A stretch of 64,000 bases of DNA. It comes from Rhizoclosmatium globosum (taxonomy: Eukaryota; Chytridiomycota; Chytridiomycetes; Chytridiales; Chytriomycetaceae). A model generated the notes under the pieces. That model saw only the letters and a list, made by a program, of their open reading frames with translations. It had not been told where the DNA came from and ran no database searches. The position numbers and the translations under genes are program-made. The stretch covers positions 124,001-188,000 of the forward strand of contig MCGO01000041.1 of NCBI GenBank assembly GCA_002104985.1, in the 5' to 3' direction. Shown one piece after another: positions 46,308 through 56,934 of the stretch (within the stretch, counting starts at the first letter, position 1; the number at the start of each line of letters is the position of its first letter).

Positions 46308-47096
46308 CTAGTTCTCGTGATCCTCCACATCTTCCCAGTTTTCATCGCCATCATCTTCCTCCACGTTCTCATCTCCCGATGAACTCGAAGGAAAGTACAA
46401 GGGCATCAGCTCATTGTAAATATTCCAATCGATGTCCAGAAAGATACAAAATACGACACTTTCAACAGATTGGCCTTGATCGGACTCCAAAAAGTCACGA
46501 ACAGTGTTTAGAGCTACATGAGCAGCCTTCAAGTTGGGATACCCGTAGATACCGGTAGATATGCATGGGAATGCAATCGAATTCAATGAATACGAATGCA
46601 AGAGTTTCAATGATTTGTTGTAGCACGAAGCAAGAGCATTTGGGTGTTCACCCATTGGGCCAACCTGTAACAAGATGGTCAGAGGTTTGTACCGCCATCC
46701 AGGCGTGAATATGAAAACCATCTATACCGTATGAATGACACGTTTGCAAGGAAGATTATAAGCCCGCGTTATCTTGCATCACCCGTGTCACAGCCATTCA
46801 GTTTGGCACACTCTTTCTTCAGTTCTCTCCCGGCCGCCCGATGGATGGCACCATCCACACCTTTTCAAGAAATGATGAGGGATGGAGGCGACATACTACA
46901 AGACAAGGGATAGATAGATACCTCCGCCACCGAGCAACGACGAGTTTGCCGCATTCACAATAGCATCGACGGCAAGAGTAGTGATGTCGCCTCTCCTGGC
47001 CTCCATTAGAATGATACTTATTATGCTTTCAGCAGCAGATCCAACTCACCACAGCCTGACCTTAGCATTGATTTCGGAGTTGACTTTTCTGGTCAT
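46308..47096 (-). CDS. Macrodomain protein (MACROD-type), one frame break
   Basis: Predicted ADP-ribose-binding hydrolase that removes mono-ADP-ribose from proteins or deacetylates O-acetyl-ADP-ribose. Motifs in order: [23 protein letters not shown] and [17 protein letters not shown] (the binding loop with NAAN), [42 protein letters not shown] and [14 protein letters not shown]. All catalytic-loop residues of the MacroD group appear present. Three introns: about 47010-47050, 46870-46925 and 46660-46722. A single base is missing at 46769-46774 (AAGATAAC), where the frame otherwise stops. The C-terminal tail is very acidic ([18 protein letters not shown]). Confidence 0.75.
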
Positions 47097-47129
47097 TTCT
47101 TTCTAATACTTTTGATTCAACAACAAAAC

Positions 47130-48326
47130 GAAGCAGATGAGCAACCTACCAAAAGAACCAAGTCAGTTCGTTCCGTGTCGGACTTCTCGTCGCTGATGTG
47201 GTGCGAGCGGCAGGTGTTCTCGCATCGACGGTTCCTCTGAAACAAGTTGAGACTGTTGCGATGAAAGAGGGAACAGCGATTCACAGGGTCTCAAAGAAAA
47301 GACGATGCCGGTCGACGTGGTCGTTGTTGCCGCGTCGAAGGAGGACGCCTGGGCTCTGCGGCTTTTGGCGATGGTTTCAGCCGTGAATGTGCTGCTCGAC
47401 ACTGGTGAATACTTGGTGTTAAGTTGTTTGAATCGCAATCAACCCTAACAAGGCGAATAGGAATTGCTCGCGAAATACCTGTCGTCGGTCGAATTGGCCC
47501 TTTCTTGGTCTACGGCGTCATTGACCAGATTGAACGCAAAATGGTCATTCCATCTGTCTCAGCAACAGCCTCAGCACATTCCTCTGTTCCATACTTTGAA
47601 TACATTCTAAGTGACACAAAAACGCGTGTCTCAAAGTCGCTACCCCGTAAAACTCAATCAACTCAAAATATTCTGCAATGTGCAATCTATGCTCGACTAT
47701 TCAACCAACTCTCCGGGAATCATCCAGATATTCCTATTGATTTCGCCCAGTTTTTCTTTTCGTCGCTCTCGTATCTGGACAAAACTCGTCGACTGTCTCC
47801 ACAAGTTTTGACTCATGCACGAAGCCTTCTTTGTTGCACAGAATCTGGCTCCTACGAGTCTCTCAGTGCTACTCTCCTTGACCTTGATGACCCTCCAATG
47901 ACTCTTGCGGTGAGTTTTGTTTTTGTGATAACCCCGACTTTCTAACTATAAACTCTTTGGTAGACCCTCCTTCCATTAACATTGGCATGGTTCAAATTCA
48001 TTCCACGACTCTCTTCCACTATCGAAATTGAATACCGTTATCAACGTGAACCTGATACCGTCCTTGCCACAGTCAAAGAAACTATCGATGAAACTTGGGT
48101 TACTCAACGCTTAGAACGCGGTGTGCTCTTTTGGCAAGGAAAAATTCATCAATCCGAAATGGAAACTTTTGATGTCACTGAAGTTCCTTCTCGTTGTGGT
48201 CCCTGTGCATATCGGCTGAATTGTGACTGGCTTCAAGAACAGCAAAGGTTGCATGAACAAAAAGTCGGCCTTATTCCAACTTCAGCAGATTCAGACATGA
48301 CCAAATCAGGAAAATGTCATCCTTGA
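47130..48326 (+). CDS. EXO5: Exonuclease V (Exo5/Dem1), frame breaks in the N-terminal third
   Basis: Single-strand DNA exonuclease of the PD-(D/E)XK fold with a 4Fe-4S cluster, acting in mitochondria or nucleus. The order is SVSDFSSLMWCERQ (first cluster Cys), MKEGTAIHRV, ASKEDAWALRLLAMV, AREIPVVGRIGPFLVYGVIDQI (catalytic Asp), YILSDTKTRVSKSLP (DTKTR = catalytic Asp/Lys), QNILQCAIYARLF, then CGPCAYRLNCDW with the other three Cys. An intron of 54 nt (47910-47963) is GT-AG. Three one-base shifts are needed near 47235-47240, 47288-47292 and 47412-47415; after that the gene is clean. The start codon is not resolved. Confidence 0.75.
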
Positions 48327-48407
48327 TGAGAATACCTTCTCACCCATCAACCTCATTACCATGTAATTATTTATGCAAACTTATTTTCGTATCTTTATTC
48401 ATGAAAA

Positions 48408-49430
48408 TCACATAAAGTCTTCTTCGGCTTCCTTCACCGACATACCAGAATAGTATCGATTCGACTTCATCTCCTCCTCATTATCCATAACACCTTTGTA
48501 AGACCTCATCTCTGCCGCCTGCTTATATTCCTTCTTCCTCTCCTCCTCCTCTCGTCGCAACTGCTTCTCCAAAGCCCGCTGTGCGTTCCTCAACTCCTTC
48601 TGCTTCTCAATCTTCTGCGCCGCCAAATCCGGATACAACTCCTCCTTAGTCTTATTCAATCGATTCACAACCGCATTCTCGCGTTCCCGAATAAACACCT
48701 TCTTGACAAGGTTGGTTTTGTGGAACGTTACTTGGCCTGTTTCCATTCCACCCGTCTTTTTGAGGTTGGACCAAGGAGTGTACAGGATCGTTTGGTTGTT
48801 GAGTTTGTTTCCTTCGATACTGTTTGCTTTTGTGAGTTGGCCGAGGTCGATGAGGAGGGATTCGGGGATGGCGTCCCATGTCATTCCGTCTGGCATGCGG
48901 AGGTATACGTGCGCTGAGGAGATTTTGTCAACGTGGAACCAGACGTCCTGTTTTTTAAGGTTGGGGGGGTTTTGATGGTTAGGCTTTGGTTGTGATGGTT
49001 GGTTTGGATACACATGAGATCTCGGAAGTAACTCATCCACCTTCTCTGATGTGTACATATCAATCACAATCTGAAAACATCAATCAAAGTAGCAGATTCG
49101 GCTGGCATGGTCAATGGCTGCGAAACTGATGATCAACTGCAGGTCCTTGACATCAACGTCAACTTCATCAAACCATCCCTTCACTGCCAGTCCTCAAACT
49201 GCTTCCGAACTCCTCCTCATCTCAATTTCTCTGCAGAAAGCTTGTAAGGAATCGTTGTACGGCATTACCTGCTCCCATCCATGCTCAATCAGCTGTTCGT
49301 TTTCAAACTTGTCTCGGCCCATGTAGATGACGACGGGCTCTTGGATAAGTGATGACAATTAGCCACAGAGTATGTTTAGTCTCAGCCTTACCATCGCTGT
49401 CGGGCAGGTAACTCTTGAAGTAAAGGACCA
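48408..49430 (-). CDS. CCDC25-like NFACT-R domain protein
   Basis: 216 residues from exons 49391-49430, 49269-49339 and 48408-48947. The start MVLYFKSYLPDSDEPVVIYM with GRDKFENEQLIEHGW, followed by DVWFHVDKISSAHVYLRMPD and KANSIEGNKLNNQTILYTPW, is the NFACT-R fold of CCDC25 and the Rqc2/NEMF family. The C-terminal half is a charged coiled coil (QKELRNAQRALEKQLRREEEE) ending in EDFM, as in human CCDC25 (DEFM). Unlike human CCDC25 reports of a membrane DNA sensor, no membrane span is seen here. The function in fungi is not known; the fold suggests nucleic-acid or ribosome contact. Frame and splicing are clean. Confidence 0.85.
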
Positions 49431-49758
49431 TCTTCACCACAAGCGTTTTGAAGAAAGTTTCAACACCATCTTTGATCCAAAAGTAAAAAACTACTGGTGG
49501 GTTAGGCAAGAGCTCTATACAGTTTTTAGAAAAGTTGCGCGGCTTGATGATGCAGCGGGAAGTTATTCGAGAATCTGTGTCGGTAGCTGTTGTTTATCGT
49601 CGTATACTATTTGCGCTTCAGCATGCTTTGGCTCGTAATATAGTCAGCAAGATGGAGGAAGATTTTTACTATTGAGGATTATTTGATCTTGGATATTAGA
49701 TATAATCAAGTGGTTTTATGAAGTAAAGTAAAAAATCAATCATATGTCTCTAACTTTA
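49431..49758. other. Intergenic region upstream of the CCDC25-like gene
   Basis: 328 bases between the CCDC25-like start codon and the 3' end of the transcription-factor gene. AT-rich toward 49680-49750. A plus-strand open frame here (49372-49638) overlaps the CCDC25-like exon and shows no family resemblance. Nothing else seen. Confidence 0.3.
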
Positions 49759-51584
49759 TTATCCATTCAGCTTCCAAAAGAGCCTCCATGATTCTTCGCT
49801 CCTTCCCTTCCATCGGATCCCACTTCCAACTTCCAACCCGAGCAACCCCATAAATGCCTTCGGTTCAACCTGCTTGGCATTGGCTTCCATTATGTCTTCA
49901 TCCAAAGCAATCCCTGCCATGCCAATCTCAATGCTCTCAATTTCTGTCGAACTATCTGCCCCATAACCTTGTCTATCAACACCATTGATTTCAAATATCA
50001 TTGCTTCTACTGTTTTAGCAAGTGGTTTCATAGCGCCTTCTCCTTCTTTCCGAGCAACAGATTTTATCCGATTCAAATATCGCTCAAGCCCCAAAACCTT
50101 GGGTGCTATGTCTTTGAGGGGTAAAGGAACATAAGCAAGCCACGCAGAATCCATCCGACACTTGATAAACCACAGAACAATTGCAGCTTCTACAAGAGCA
50201 GAAGAGAAATGAGGGAAAAAGAGCGTTCGCATGTTTTCAGGAACTTGATCGATGAATAATCTCCCTTCATAAACTGATTCCAAAAAAATGAATAGAGTGA
50301 CAATTCGATGGGCAGATTGCAAGCATTTTGTAATGGCTTCCAGAATATTGTGTCTCAGTTCGAGGCTAATGACCAACGGATTGCACGCTCTATATGCTGT
50401 ACAAAAGAGAATCGGACGGTAGAGTATAGAAACTGCAGCGACCATAAACCCATTTAGAGGCGGAATTCCTTTATCAGACACCTTTAAAATTTGAGCGACA
50501 AAATCAGCACCTTCAACTGGCGAAACATGTGTTGGGTCTTGTGAAATCAGAAGGAGTTCTGAAGGAATCGACGAGTAAAGGTTCCGCAAAGTGGTATATT
50601 GATTCCGTGTGTAATCTGACTTTAACAGTTCCGAGATACTCTTTGACGGAATCGTATAGTGCTGTTTGATCAATCCCATTTGGTGTAGGATCAAGCTGTC
50701 CCACGTTTTGGTCTCCATTTTCGAGAATACAAGTCCAAGGTTCATAACATTCGATGGAGCCTTCATTGAAGCAGGATCCATTGGGACGCGTATTTCAGCA
50801 AAAGAAACTGCTTTTTCATACACTGCTTGTCGATAAATCACCCAAAAGGTCCGCCTCCTCTCTTCCTTCTGTCGTGACGTCAAATTGAGTGGCGATAGCC
50901 ACGGTGAATCATCTGGATCAAAGTCCATCCGTAATTCAATCATGGCGGACATGGCTTTTTTCAGAAACTCCAAGGCAACCAGAGGTTGGCCTTTATCTGT
51001 ACAAATTCAGTGAAAAAAATAATGAAAAGTTATGTTATTATTTACCAAGCAGAAAGCCATAAATGGCGTAATAAGCTTGCACGGTTTGAAGTGTGGGCTT
51101 TTGTGTTACAATGCGATTCATCGCTTTCTTGGCCCGCTTATAATATGATAGCTGGACAGTTTCAGGAATAACTGGGTATGAATAGTAAGCAGACGTGGCG
51201 CATTGAATGAGCCTATCAAAAAGTCGTAAGGAAAACCACAAGTTGATGAGATTCTCACCGAAATGCCGGATCAACCGAATAAAAACCAAGTAAGAAACTT
51301 TCGGCATCGAAGGAATCTACTTTCGGGGGCCAGGTTGATCCATTCTGAGTGAGATCTTTGTAAACAAGATGAAAGTCATCCAATGTCGGAAGAAGGTCCC
51401 GGTCTTCGATTTCCAACAATCCATGAGTGTCTTCTTTGATATCAAATGCAAATTTCATATTCGGATGATATAGAGGGCCAGAATAGATTGGGATATTCGA
51501 TGAGGGCATTCCACCACAAGCATTGGTCGAGATAAGTTCTCCAGGAGTTGGAGGAAACAATGGCGGATATGATAGAGGTTTCAT
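49759..51584 (-). CDS. Fungal-specific transcription-factor-like protein lacking a zinc cluster (tandem copy A)
   Basis: About 576 residues from exons 51259-51584, 51046-51212 and 49759-50996, if started at MKPLSYPPLFPPTP. The body matches its neighbour copy B closely: RLIQCATSAYYSYP, RAKKAMNRIVTQKPTLQTVQAYYAIYG, GQPLVALEFLKKAMSAMIELRMDFDPD, RRRTFWVIYRQ, and the same C-terminus GIRWKGRSEESWRLFWKLNG. This is the middle homology (Fungal_trans-like) region of Zn2Cys6 regulators. Upstream of 51600 the family block LLLSEWL continues but no Zn2Cys6 cluster and no good ATG in frame are found, only an open stretch to about 51813. Probably a duplicate that lost its DNA-binding part; it may act by dimerising with copy B, or be decaying. 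Confidence 0.65.
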
Positions 51585-51894
51585 GAGCCATTCGGAGAGA
51601 AGCAACTGGGAATGTGAGGCACCGTGTGAAGAGCTGTGGGTTTGATAAATGATTGGAGGGAGATGTTGACATAATGCCTACTTTGATGGAGATTGGCAGC
51701 AGGAACAAGTTCCATCCAACGGGTACTGCTTGCAGTGCTGATAGCCAGTGATTTCGGGTTGCATCAATGGAAAGGACTGGATTTGTGGCGGGTATATCGA
51801 ATCTCCACACCAAAAACGAAACTCAAATTAAATACACTGAAGAGATTCACCGTTCTATACAATGGATATATTTACTAATAGTCAACTTCATTCA

Positions 51895-53884
51895 TTATCC
51901 ATTCAGTTTCCAAAAAAGTCTCCACGACTCCTCACTCCTCCCCTTCCACCGGATTCCACTTCCAACTTCCAACCCGAGCAGGCCCATAAATGCCTTGGGT
52001 TCAACTTGCTTTGCATTCGCCACTGTTGCATCTTCATCCAAAGCAATTACTTTCATACCAATCTCAATACCCTCAATTTCTTTTGACTTGTCTGCCGCAT
52101 GTTCTTTTCCATCAACAAAATTCATATCACTAATCATGGCTTCCACCGTTTTGGCAAGTGGATTCATTGCTCCGTCTCTTTCCTGCAGAGCTGTGTACTT
52201 CAACCGACTCAAAAATCTTTCAAGTTCCGAAACTTTCGGCATTATATCAGCGAGTGGCAGTGGAATAAATGTAAGCCATGCAGGTTCCATTCGACACTTG
52301 ACAAACCACAACACATTGGCAGACTCCAACAGTGCCGACGCAAAAAAATCTCCGGAAACTAAATATCGCATATTTTCGGGGATTTTATCTGCACATAAAG
52401 TTCCTTCATTCACGAATTCCAAGAACATGAATAGACTGAGAATTCGATATGCGGACTGAAGGCATCTCGTCAAAGCATCAAGAATATTGCGTCTTAGTTT
52501 GAGGCTTATTAACAATGGATGACAGGTTTTCAAAGCTGTACAGAAGAGAAGTGGTCGGTGTAGTACAGAAACTGCGGCCACCATATGCGCGTATATGATT
52601 GGTATTCTACTATCTTTCCTGTTCAGAATTTGTGTGACAATGACAACTCCTTCATCTGGAGTAATATGTAGTGGACTTTGCGATTTTAGGAGTAGTTCTG
52701 GCGGCATAGTAGCAAAAAGATTACGCAAAGTGGCGTATTGATTCTGTATGTAATCTGATTTTAGCAGTTCTGAGACTTCCTTTGGAGGGATTGAGTAGTG
52801 ATACTTAATCAACGCTATTTGGTTCAGGATCATGGCATCCCATTTCAAGGCCAACTCCACGGCCGAAGACTCCAACTCGTGGCCGATAATATTAGATGCA
52901 GTTTTCATGGCAGTGATATCGATTAGGATGCGCATTTCCGTAAAAGAAACTGCCTTTTCATACACTGCTTGTCGATAAATCACCCAAAAGGTCCGCCTCC
53001 TCTCTTCCTTCTGTCGTGACGTCAAATTGAGTGGCAATAGCCACGGGGAATTATCTGGATCAAAGTCCATCCGTAATTCAATCATAGCCGACATGGCTTT
53101 TTGCAGAAACTCCAAGGCAACAAGGGGTTGGCCTTTATCTACACAACTTCAGTTATAAAACAATTAATAATTATTATTTACCATACGCAAAGCCATATAT
53201 GGCGTAATAAGCTTGCACTGATTGAAACGTGGGCTTTCGTGTTGCAATTCGATCGATTGCTTTCTTGGCTCGCTTATAATATGATAGCTGAACAGTTTCC
53301 GGCTTTGGGGGAAATGCGTAAAATGCAGAAGTGGCACATTGAATGAGTCTGTCAGGGTTACATTTAAAAATACGCTTATCGAAATCGCAATCATACCGAA
53401 ACGCCGGCTCAGCCGAATAAAAATTGACTAAGAAACTCTCTGCGTCGAATGAAAACATGGATGGAGGCCAGATGGTTCCGTTTCGAGTGAGATCGTTGTA
53501 AACAAGTTCGAAGTCTTCCAACGTCGGAAGCAGATCGCGGTCTTCAATGTCCAGCGGTCCAATGGATTCCTCTTTGATTTCATATGTGGATAGTGTATTC
53601 TGGAGATATAGTGGTTGGAAAAGCACTCCATTCTGCTTAAATGAAGCACTCAATTGAGGAGGAGTTGAAGGAAACAACGGCAAGTATGATGGAGTCTTCA
53701 TCAGCCATTCTGAGAGTAATAGCTGCGATTGTGTGTCGACTTTTGTTGGACTGACGTTTTTGTCAATGATTGCCAACCTCATTCGAGAACATCGCACTTA
53801 CTTTGAGAGAGAATCACAGAAAGAGCAAGGTCTAGCTGAAGAGCGGCTCTTGCATAGGTGGCATTGAGTGCATTGATGTTGCAT
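51895..53884 (-). CDS. Fungal-specific transcription-factor-like protein with degenerate zinc cluster (tandem copy B)
   Basis: 615 residues from exons 53802-53884, 53397-53750, 53182-53348 and 51895-53138; the phases agree at every junction. The first exon codes MQHQCTQCHLCKSRSSARPC with SFC after it: the first two Cys and the RPCSxC half of a Zn2Cys6 cluster are visible, but the third Cys is misplaced and the sixth is missing, so normal zinc binding is doubtful. The rest is the regulatory middle homology region with LLLSEWLMK, RLIQCATSAFYAFP, RAKKAIDRIATRKPTFQSVQAYYAIYG and RRRTFWVIYRQ. The second exon is 167 nt in both tandem copies. The intron at 53349-53396 is 48 nt without an in-frame stop. 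Confidence 0.7.
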
Positions 53885-54061
53885 TTCAACGTCACTTTGT
53901 GGCTGTGTTTACTTTAACAACAGAGCACCCACCGATAACAAAATGTCAACAATGAGAATTTGTCCAAGCCATATATTACAGTAAGCCAATCCAAATATGA
54001 ACTACCAAAGTTCTAAAATAAACAATAATAGCAATACGTGTCCCAAAGAATGCGCTTGTTC

Positions 54062-55627
54062 CTACAAAAAGTAATCTGGCGCAGGTTTCTTTGCGGGAAG
54101 TCCTCGTGAATCCTGTTCATCAAATTTGAATATCCAACTCCTTTCGAAACTTCAAATCAATCACCTGTGGTGCAGCCTCAAAGATCTTGTAATTTGTTTT
54201 CAGGTTCTCATCAAACTCCAAAATCGCCGCAACATTCCCACACCGGTAGCAGTAATTTGGTGCAGACCATACTGTCACAATAGTATCCTTGAACATGAGT
54301 TTATCTGTCGATCGGTTACTACACGGACCATATTTAAAGCAAGAGTCCTTACATCCTTCCATAACAAGTTGATGCGCACGAGCAATCAAGTCTAATTTGT
54401 TGGTATGTATGAACTGGTTCACAATGTCTCCACCAAAGAGGTATCCCGCTCCTCGTGGACTTAAACCCCATCCATCAATTTCTTCTGGGTCACTCCATAG
54501 TAAATCACACATTGCACCGTCATGCGGTACTTCCTGTTTCCTATCAATCACGCGAATCTATTTTGGATCAATTAGTAACCAAAATTAAACCTAATAACAA
54601 AGATGCTTCACAAATGATATTTCGCTTCGCTCATTGTATCTGTCAATGTGATGGGAACAAGTTCTTCACATTACTCGCTCGTCGCAATAGTATTCTCAGA
54701 CATGAAGAACAACAAACCTGATCAAGCGTATTAATAGCCGGCGAAAGCCCACCATGCACACAAAAAATCCGTCCATCAATAATAGCACTAAGCGACAAGT
54801 AATCAAACACATCACAGCAGTACCGCCAAACATTGACGGACCCATATTTCCTGAGACATTCGTCATAGAACCCATAGACTTGTGTGATTTGACGGGATTC
54901 GTGGTTTCCACGGATGAGAGTGATTCTGTCTGGGTACCGGACTTTGAGGGCGAGGAGAAGGAGGAAAGTTTCGACAGAGTAGAAGCCTCGGTCTACAAAG
55001 TCGCCTGTATGTAATGTAAGTAGAGTTGTTGTTGATGGGTCGAAGAGTGTATGAATGTCCGATTATCTGTCTCCGATGTGTTATGTCCCTCAATTCTGGC
55101 CGGCAGTTCCATACTAATGCGATGACACCAACTCTTTTGGCTTCATTTCTCCTGACAATCGATGTCATCCTGCATCATCCAATCTGCTTTCAGAAGTCCC
55201 TCGCGCAGTTCATACCCTCCGTCTGTCTCCTTCATCCACCTCCAACCACTTCTTAATCCACACCGCAATTCAAAACCCATAACATCTGAAGTAGTAGACA
55301 GAGAGAATGGATAGCAGCATACCCATAAACAAATAGTTTGTCTCAGGACACATTCCACCGACACGAAAGAGTTCCATCAAATCATAAAACTGTCCATGAA
55401 TGTCGCCACAGATAGTGACAGGCGCCTGGATCTTTTGGACGTTTGACTCTTCGATGAGGATTTCACGGGCTTTGAGGCACAGGTCCCTGACTTGGGCTTC
55501 GGTGATTGGTTCGCAGCGCTTAAGCTGTTCAATCTGGCTATTATTGAGGGAGGGAAGGGGAAGGGGGCGTTAGGACAGGCGGTAAGTAGACTTGGAGTAG
55601 GAGGACATACGCATCCAAATCAGACAT
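54062..55627 (-). CDS. PPH3: Serine/threonine protein phosphatase 4 catalytic subunit
   Basis: 304 residues from exons 55611-55627 (17 nt), 55323-55537, 54718-55004, 54353-54557, 54165-54304 and 54062-54112. All metal and catalytic motifs are there: [56 protein letters not shown] and [11 protein letters not shown]. The [20 protein letters not shown] and [14 protein letters not shown] blocks fit PP4 better than PP2A or PP6. The last exon gives [13 protein letters not shown], the methylated Leu tail of the family. A 48-nt intron (54305-54352) without a stop lies inside the catalytic domain and, if kept, would insert 16 residues between EGY and KLMF. PP4 works in DNA-damage recovery and spindle-pole function. 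Start codons of this gene and MZT1 are 32 bp apart. Confidence 0.92.
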
Positions 55628-55659
55628 TTGTTCTTAACTTTTAATTTGTCTGTAAAAAC
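55628..55659. promoter_or_regulatory. Divergent promoter gap between PP4C and MZT1 (32 bp)
   Basis: Only 32 bases separate the two start codons, mostly A and T (TTCTTAACTTTTAATTTGTCTGTAAAAAC). The transcripts must therefore start inside each other's coding or leader region, or one promoter serves both genes. Confidence 0.6.
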
Positions 55660-55854
55660 ATGGACAAACAAGCAGCTGCCAAAGAAGCACTGTCGATTGT
55701 GCACCAAGTATCGCAACTTCTCGAAACGGGACTGGACAAGGACGCGCTTGCTGTGTGTGTTGCTTTGATTGAACAGGGCGTGGATCCAGAGGCTCTTTCG
55801 GCGGTTGTGAAGGAACTCAGGCGGGACTTTGCCTCTGCTTCGGCGTCTGCTTAA
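55660..55854 (+). CDS. MZT1: Mitotic-spindle organizing protein 1 (MOZART1/MZT1)
   Basis: 64-residue protein, single exon, normal size for the family. It binds the N-termini of gamma-tubulin complex proteins and is needed to load the gamma-tubulin ring complex at spindle poles. The sequence has SIVHQVSQLLETGLDKDALAV, then CVALIEQGVDPEALSAVVKELRRDF, matching the conserved core (ISxLLxTGLDxxTLxxCVxLIExGVNPEALAxVIxELR). An Ala/Ser tail follows. Divergent from the PP4 catalytic subunit. Confidence 0.95.
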   Translation: MDKQAAAKEALSIVHQVSQLLETGLDKDALAVCVALIEQGVDPEALSAVVKELRRDFASASASA

Positions 55855-55930
55855 TTGTATTAAATTGAATTAGCTGTACTGTCCTGTCTTAATATAATCA
55901 TGTATTGTATTTTCACGAAGGGATACTATG

Positions 55931-56815
55931 CTATCCATCCAACTGCTTCGCCTCCTCAAGCACCCTCAGAATCACACTTTCAAGGCCCTTGAGACCCTTC
56001 GCAGCATTCGCCTGGAATCGCGAGGCAGCAGCATCCTCCATCATCCGCTTCACAGACGAGATTCCTACTTGCGCATGGAATTCAGCAGTTTGAATAAATT
56101 CGGTCAGATTCGATTGAGGTTCTAGTTCGTGTTCGGCGGTCAAATCCGAGGAAGAAGAGGACCGAGAAAAGAAAGAAGCGAATGAGGTCGTTGAAGCAGA
56201 TGGTTTCATCATTGACGTTGACTGAGTTGAGTGAGTTGGTTGTGGTTGTGAAAGTGTTTCATCGTTTGACGAGGCAACAACTTGGATTGAGGGAGCGTCG
56301 CTTCCGTTCCCTGACCCATTTCCACTTCCACTTCCACTTCCAAAGAAGAAGCCGCGTGAACTCAACGAGGCCAACAGACCAGGTCGCTCAACAACCTCCT
56401 TCTTCAATTCATCAAACTTGTCTTCAACCTTCTTGGCCATCACTTTGACTTCTTCCATCCGCTCGCGCATCTCTTTGTACACACACGTCTCCTTTACAAC
56501 CATTATATTGCGCATCGTCAGGTTGACTGATGTTGCCGTGTACTCCCTCGTCTTTGGGTCCAAGTACGATACTTCGCGGAACCACGCAACTTCGGGTATT
56601 GGGATTCCAATGGTTCGCAGAATAGACGGCGCGGATTGTTTGCAGCAAATGAGGCGCTCAGTTCGGAGTACGCCTGTCACAGCGTCCACGGATCGGTCTA
56701 GGATGTCGACTGAGAGCACATGGGTGCTCACTTCATTTGGGTATTTGATCCAGTTGGCCGTCGTCACAACATCCCATGAGTAGTTTAGTGTTTGCGATTG
56801 CTCAAACAACTTCAT
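55931..56815 (-). CDS. PRELI/MSF1 domain protein, Slowmo/Ups2 type, with long C-terminal extension
   Basis: 294 residues, single exon, starting MKLFEQSQTLNYSWDVVTTA. The N-terminal ~165 residues are the PRELI domain: KYPNEVSTHVLSVDILDR, GVLRTERLICCKQS, EVSYLDPKTREYTATSVN, NIMVVKETCVY. SWDVVTTAxxxKYPN marks the Slowmo/Ups2-Ups3 branch, which shuttles phosphatidylserine across the mitochondrial intermembrane space with Mdm35. The extension has a Gly/Ser/Asn run (GSGSGSGNGSGNGS), Ser-rich DNA and a helix near the end (GLKGLESVILRVLEEAKQL). Frames upstream of ATG 56815 are open but unlike the family. Confidence 0.8.
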   Translation of the reverse strand: MKLFEQSQTLNYSWDVVTTANWIKYPNEVSTHVLSVDILDRSVDAVTGVLRTERLICCKQSAPSILRTIGIPIPEVAWFREVSYLDPKTREYTATSVNLTMRNIMVVKETCVYKEMRERMEEVKVMAKKVEDKFDELKKEVVERPGLLASLSSRGFFFGSGSGSGNGSGNGSDAPSIQVVASSNDETLSQPQPTHSTQSTSMMKPSASTTSFASFFSRSSSSSDLTAEHELEPQSNLTEFIQTAEFHAQVGISSVKRMMEDAAASRFQANAAKGLKGLESVILRVLEEAKQLDG

Positions 56816-56934
56816 TGTTTGGTTGGTTTGTTCGATTTGATGTGAATTGGGGAAAGAAGAAAAATGGAGATCTACCCCAAAAACAATCGACATAGAAAAT
56901 CTACCTTTATACATTACAGTTCAAACTATGGCAC

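Noticed and set aside
30779..47415. Programmed ribosomal frameshifting to explain the many frame breaks
   Set aside because: The breaks lack a common slippery motif, mostly need a base added at a homopolymer, and are confined to one block of neighbouring unrelated genes; sequence error explains this better.
54305..54352. A 16-residue insertion in the PP4 catalytic domain
   Set aside because: It has GTAAGG and CAG borders, and removal restores EGYKLMF as in all relatives, so it is an intron; possible retention is noted as a finding.
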